Assembly: GCA_027457185.1 (NCBI GenBank)
Contig: DAIDTN010000188.1
Span: 1 to 8,128, forward strand
Direction of reading: 5' to 3'
From: Burkholderiales bacterium
Lineage (GTDB): Bacteria; Pseudomonadota; Gammaproteobacteria; Burkholderiales; SG8-39
Length of the DNA stretch: 8,128 bases
The translations under genes were made by a program, and so were the position numbers. This document shows, piece by piece, positions 6,674-8,128 of the stretch (positions are counted from its first letter, which is position 1; every line of letters begins with the position of its first letter). Under the pieces are notes generated by a model. That model worked only from the letters and a program-made list of their open reading frames with translations, was not told the DNA's origin and searched no databases.

Positions 6674-7111
6674 CTACTTGTTCAAATCCGTCACTTCGCC
6701 CCTGATCTGGGTCGACTTGCCGCGGAACAGCGCCACCAGCTCGCCCTTCTGGTTTTCCACGCGGATGTCATACACGCCGTTGCGGCCCTCCAGCCCCTGT
6801 TCCCGCCCGCTGGCGGTGAGCACGTCGCCGACGTAGGCGGGGCGCATGTATTCGATCACGCAGGTGACCGCCACCGCGTTCCTGTTGTGGCTGTTGCAAG
6901 CGTAGGCAAAGGTCGAGTCGGCGAGTGTAAAGATGAGGCCGCCGTGGCAGTTGTTGTGGACATTCGCCATGTCCTCGCGCACCGGCATCTGCATGCTCGC
7001 CAGACCGGGGCCCACCGCGAGCAGCTTCATCCCGAGCACGAGCGATGCGCGATCGCGCGCGTACATCGCTGCGGCGGCGGCTTCGGCACGTTGTTGCGCC
7101 GTCTTGTGCAT
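6674..7111 (-). CDS. paaI: PaaI-type hotdog acyl-CoA thioesterase (hydroxyphenylacetyl-CoA thioesterase)
   Basis: A 145-residue single-hotdog thioesterase that is recognisably PaaI. It has CHGGLIFTLADSTFAYACNS (55-74), close to the E. coli PaaI segment, with H56 and the presumed catalytic D65 nine residues apart as there. NGVYDIRVENQKGELVALFRGKS (111-133) also follows the same order as E. coli PaaI. The family hydrolyses ring-hydroxylated phenylacetyl-CoA thioesters, freeing trapped CoA during phenylacetate catabolism; it works as a cytosolic tetramer. The start at the ATG at 7111 gives the normal length, though no strong Shine-Dalgarno sequence precedes it. It lies convergent to the SDR (50-bp gap) and divergent from paaY (78-bp gap). 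No ring-epoxidase genes (paaABCDE) are in view, so it is either a satellite of a distant paa operon or serves the local pathway. Confidence 0.9.
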   Translation of the reverse strand: MHKTAQQRAEAAAAAMYARDRASLVLGMKLLAVGPGLASMQMPVREDMANVHNNCHGGLIFTLADSTFAYACNSHNRNAVAVTCVIEYMRPAYVGDVLTASGREQGLEGRNGVYDIRVENQKGELVALFRGKSTQIRGEVTDLNK

Positions 7112-7189
7112 GGCAAAGGCCAAAAATTGAGGTTTCAGAGCATACACCAACAGCAGTAAAATGAAGCCTTTGCCGCGGGCGATATTCTC
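7112..7189. promoter_or_regulatory. Divergent paaI/paaY control region
   Basis: A 78-bp gap between divergent starts, visibly richer in A/T than its surroundings. Toward paaY, TAAAAT at 7157-7162 is a plausible -10 box placing transcription start near 7169, but no good -35 box sits at the right distance (TTTCAG at 7133-7138 is weak), which suggests an activator. Toward paaI, TATGCT on the minus strand (plus 7138-7143) could be a -10 box. I see no clear palindromic operator. Confidence 0.35.
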
Positions 7190-7807
7190 ATGGCCAAAGT
7201 CTATTCCATCGACGGTCTGACGCCCGTCGTGCATCCCGATGCCTACGTGCATCCGAGCGCGGTGCTGATCGGCGACGTGCACGTCGGCGCCGGCGTGTAC
7301 ATTGGCCCCTCGGCCAGCCTGCGCGGCGATTTCGGCCGCATCGTCATCGAAGCCGGCGCCAATATCCAGGATTGCTGCGTCGTGCATGGTTTCCCCGAGT
7401 CGGACACGCTGATCGAGCAGGACGGCCACATCGGCCACGGCGCCATCATCCACAGCGCGCGCATCTGCCGCAATGCCATGGTCGGCATGAACGCAGTGGT
7501 CAACGACAATGCGGTGATCGGTGAATCGGCCTTCGTTGCCGCGATGGCTTTCGTCAAGGCGGGGATGCAGGTGCCGCCGCGCACGCTGGTCGCAGGGCTT
7601 CCGGCAAAAGTGATGCGCGAGCTGAGCGCGGACGAACTGGCGTGGAAGCTGGATGCGACGCGCGCCTACCAGAACCTCGCGCGCAGGAGTCTGGCGAGCC
7701 TGTTCGAGACGGCCGCGCTGACCGAGGCCGAGCCCGGCCGCAAACGTCTGTCGCTGGCCGAGGTGCTGCCGCTGGCTGCGTGGAAAAACATGAAAGGCGG
7801 CGCCTGA
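7190..7807 (+). CDS. paaY: PaaY, gamma-carbonic-anhydrase-fold protein of phenylacetate catabolism
   Basis: A 205-residue left-handed beta-helix protein built of hexapeptide repeats over about residues 15-140, with a helical C-terminal part. It follows E. coli PaaY closely: IDGLTPVV (7-14), SLRGDFGRIV (43-52), ANIQDCCVVHGFPESDT (57-73), DGHIGHGAIIH (78-88), RNAMVGMNAVV (94-104), RELSADELAWK (143-153) and EPGRKRL (181-187). H66, H83 and H88 match the three metal ligands of gamma carbonic anhydrases. In the phenylacetate pathway PaaY is reported to act as a thioesterase on reactive CoA intermediates and to help tune pathway regulation. The start is supported by alignment with the E. coli N-terminus, although no clear ribosome-binding site precedes it; the leader is short. 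The aldolase gene follows after 2 nt, so they are probably co-transcribed. Confidence 0.92.
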   Translation: MAKVYSIDGLTPVVHPDAYVHPSAVLIGDVHVGAGVYIGPSASLRGDFGRIVIEAGANIQDCCVVHGFPESDTLIEQDGHIGHGAIIHSARICRNAMVGMNAVVNDNAVIGESAFVAAMAFVKAGMQVPPRTLVAGLPAKVMRELSADELAWKLDATRAYQNLARRSLASLFETAALTEAEPGRKRLSLAEVLPLAAWKNMKGGA

Positions 7808-7809
7808 GA

Positions 7810-8128
7810 ATGCCGCCCGGCACGGGCCAGGTCGCGCGCATGGCTCATCCCTCCATAGCCGAAGTCAACGCCGCGTTTGCCGCGCGCCTGCGCGCGGGCG
7901 AGACCCTGCTCGGCGCGATCATCGCACTGCCTTGCCCGGAGGTGGCCGAACTGTTCTCGCGCGCCGGCTTCGACTGGTTGTTCATTGACACCGAGCACGC
8001 GCCGCTAAATCCGCTTGCGGCGCAGGGCCTGCTGCAGGCGGCGCGCTGCCCCTGCCGGGTGCGGGTGGCAGCGGGCGAAGAGGTGCTGATCAAGAAAGCC
8101 TTGGACATAGGCGCGGCGGGCGTGGTGG
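7810..8128 (+). CDS. HpcH/HpaI-type class II aldolase (3' end outside window)
   Basis: The frame runs from ATG 7810 off the right edge (106 codons visible). A second in-frame ATG at 7840 may be the true start, since homologues begin close to it; neither has a strong ribosome-binding site. Counting from 7840, the visible part holds GFDWLFIDTEHAPLN (43-57), where H53 matches the catalytic His of HpaI, then CRVRV (72-76) with R75 at the place of the substrate-binding Arg, and IKKALDIGAAGVV (84-96). The metal ligands Glu and Asp should lie beyond the edge. The family makes or breaks 4-hydroxy-2-oxo acids to pyruvate (or oxaloacetate/glyoxylate) and an aldehyde using a divalent metal, as in homoprotocatechuate or sugar-acid breakdown. 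The start is 2 or 32 nt after paaY, so the two are likely one operon. The exact substrate is open. Confidence 0.87.
   Translation, partial: MPPGTGQVARMAHPSIAEVNAAFAARLRAGETLLGAIIALPCPEVAELFSRAGFDWLFIDTEHAPLNPLAAQGLLQAARCPCRVRVAAGEEVLIKKALDIGAAGVV

Noticed and set aside
6620..6677. GTAGGC/GCCTAC inverted pair (6620-6625 and 6672-6677) around the convergent SDR/paaI gap, considered as a bidirectional terminator
   Set aside because: Arms of only 6 bp, a 46-base loop and no T-run; the match mainly reflects a TAG stop on each strand. I see no convincing terminator in this 50-bp gap.
6359..7159. Plus-strand open frame across the SDR end and paaI
   Set aside because: It overlaps two well-supported genes in other frames and resembles no protein.

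Overview
The window is a GC-rich (roughly 65% by eye) bacterial chromosomal segment. The paaI/paaY-type genes, the AraC regulator of the arabinose-binding-domain (OruR-like) type and the membrane GGDEF protein all suggest a proteobacterium, most likely a beta- or related gammaproteobacterium. This is inferred from gene types only; no rRNA or other taxonomic marker is present.

Layout, left to right. (1) 1-901 (+): the 3' part of a membrane-anchored diguanylate cyclase, cut by the window edge. (2) 893-1945 (-): an AraC-family regulator, convergent with and overlapping the cyclase by 9 bp. (3) 1946-2089: a divergent control region rich in GCAA/TTGC half-sites. (4) 2090-3016 (+): a bile acid:sodium symporter (BASS) family transporter. 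(5) 3083-6623 (+): three tightly packed genes for a thiamine-diphosphate (ThDP) enzyme of the acetolactate synthase/decarboxylase superfamily, an extended SDR (NAD-dependent epimerase/dehydratase type) and a classical SDR. They are joined by stop/start overlaps of 1 and 4 nt. (6) 6674-7111 (-): PaaI thioesterase, divergent from (7) 7190-7807 (+): PaaY, with a 78-bp control region between. (8) 7810 to the right edge (+): the 5' part of an HpcH/HpaI-type class II aldolase, starting 2 nt after paaY.

How it may work together: the AraC protein probably controls the divergent BASS transporter and perhaps the genes behind it. The transporter would import an organic anion. The ThDP enzyme would cleave, decarboxylate or ligate a 2-oxo or 2-hydroxyacyl compound, and the two dehydrogenases would act on the resulting hydroxy or keto compounds. 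PaaI and PaaY are CoA-thioester maintenance functions normally tied to phenylacetate catabolism, and the aldolase normally belongs to aromatic meta-cleavage or sugar-acid catabolism. The window therefore looks like a catabolic island. The substrate cannot be read from the sequence. The ThDP enzyme has an unusual cofactor motif (Asp where the second Asn of the NN motif normally sits) and is the most interesting single protein here. No mobile elements, CRISPR arrays, tRNAs or rRNAs were seen.
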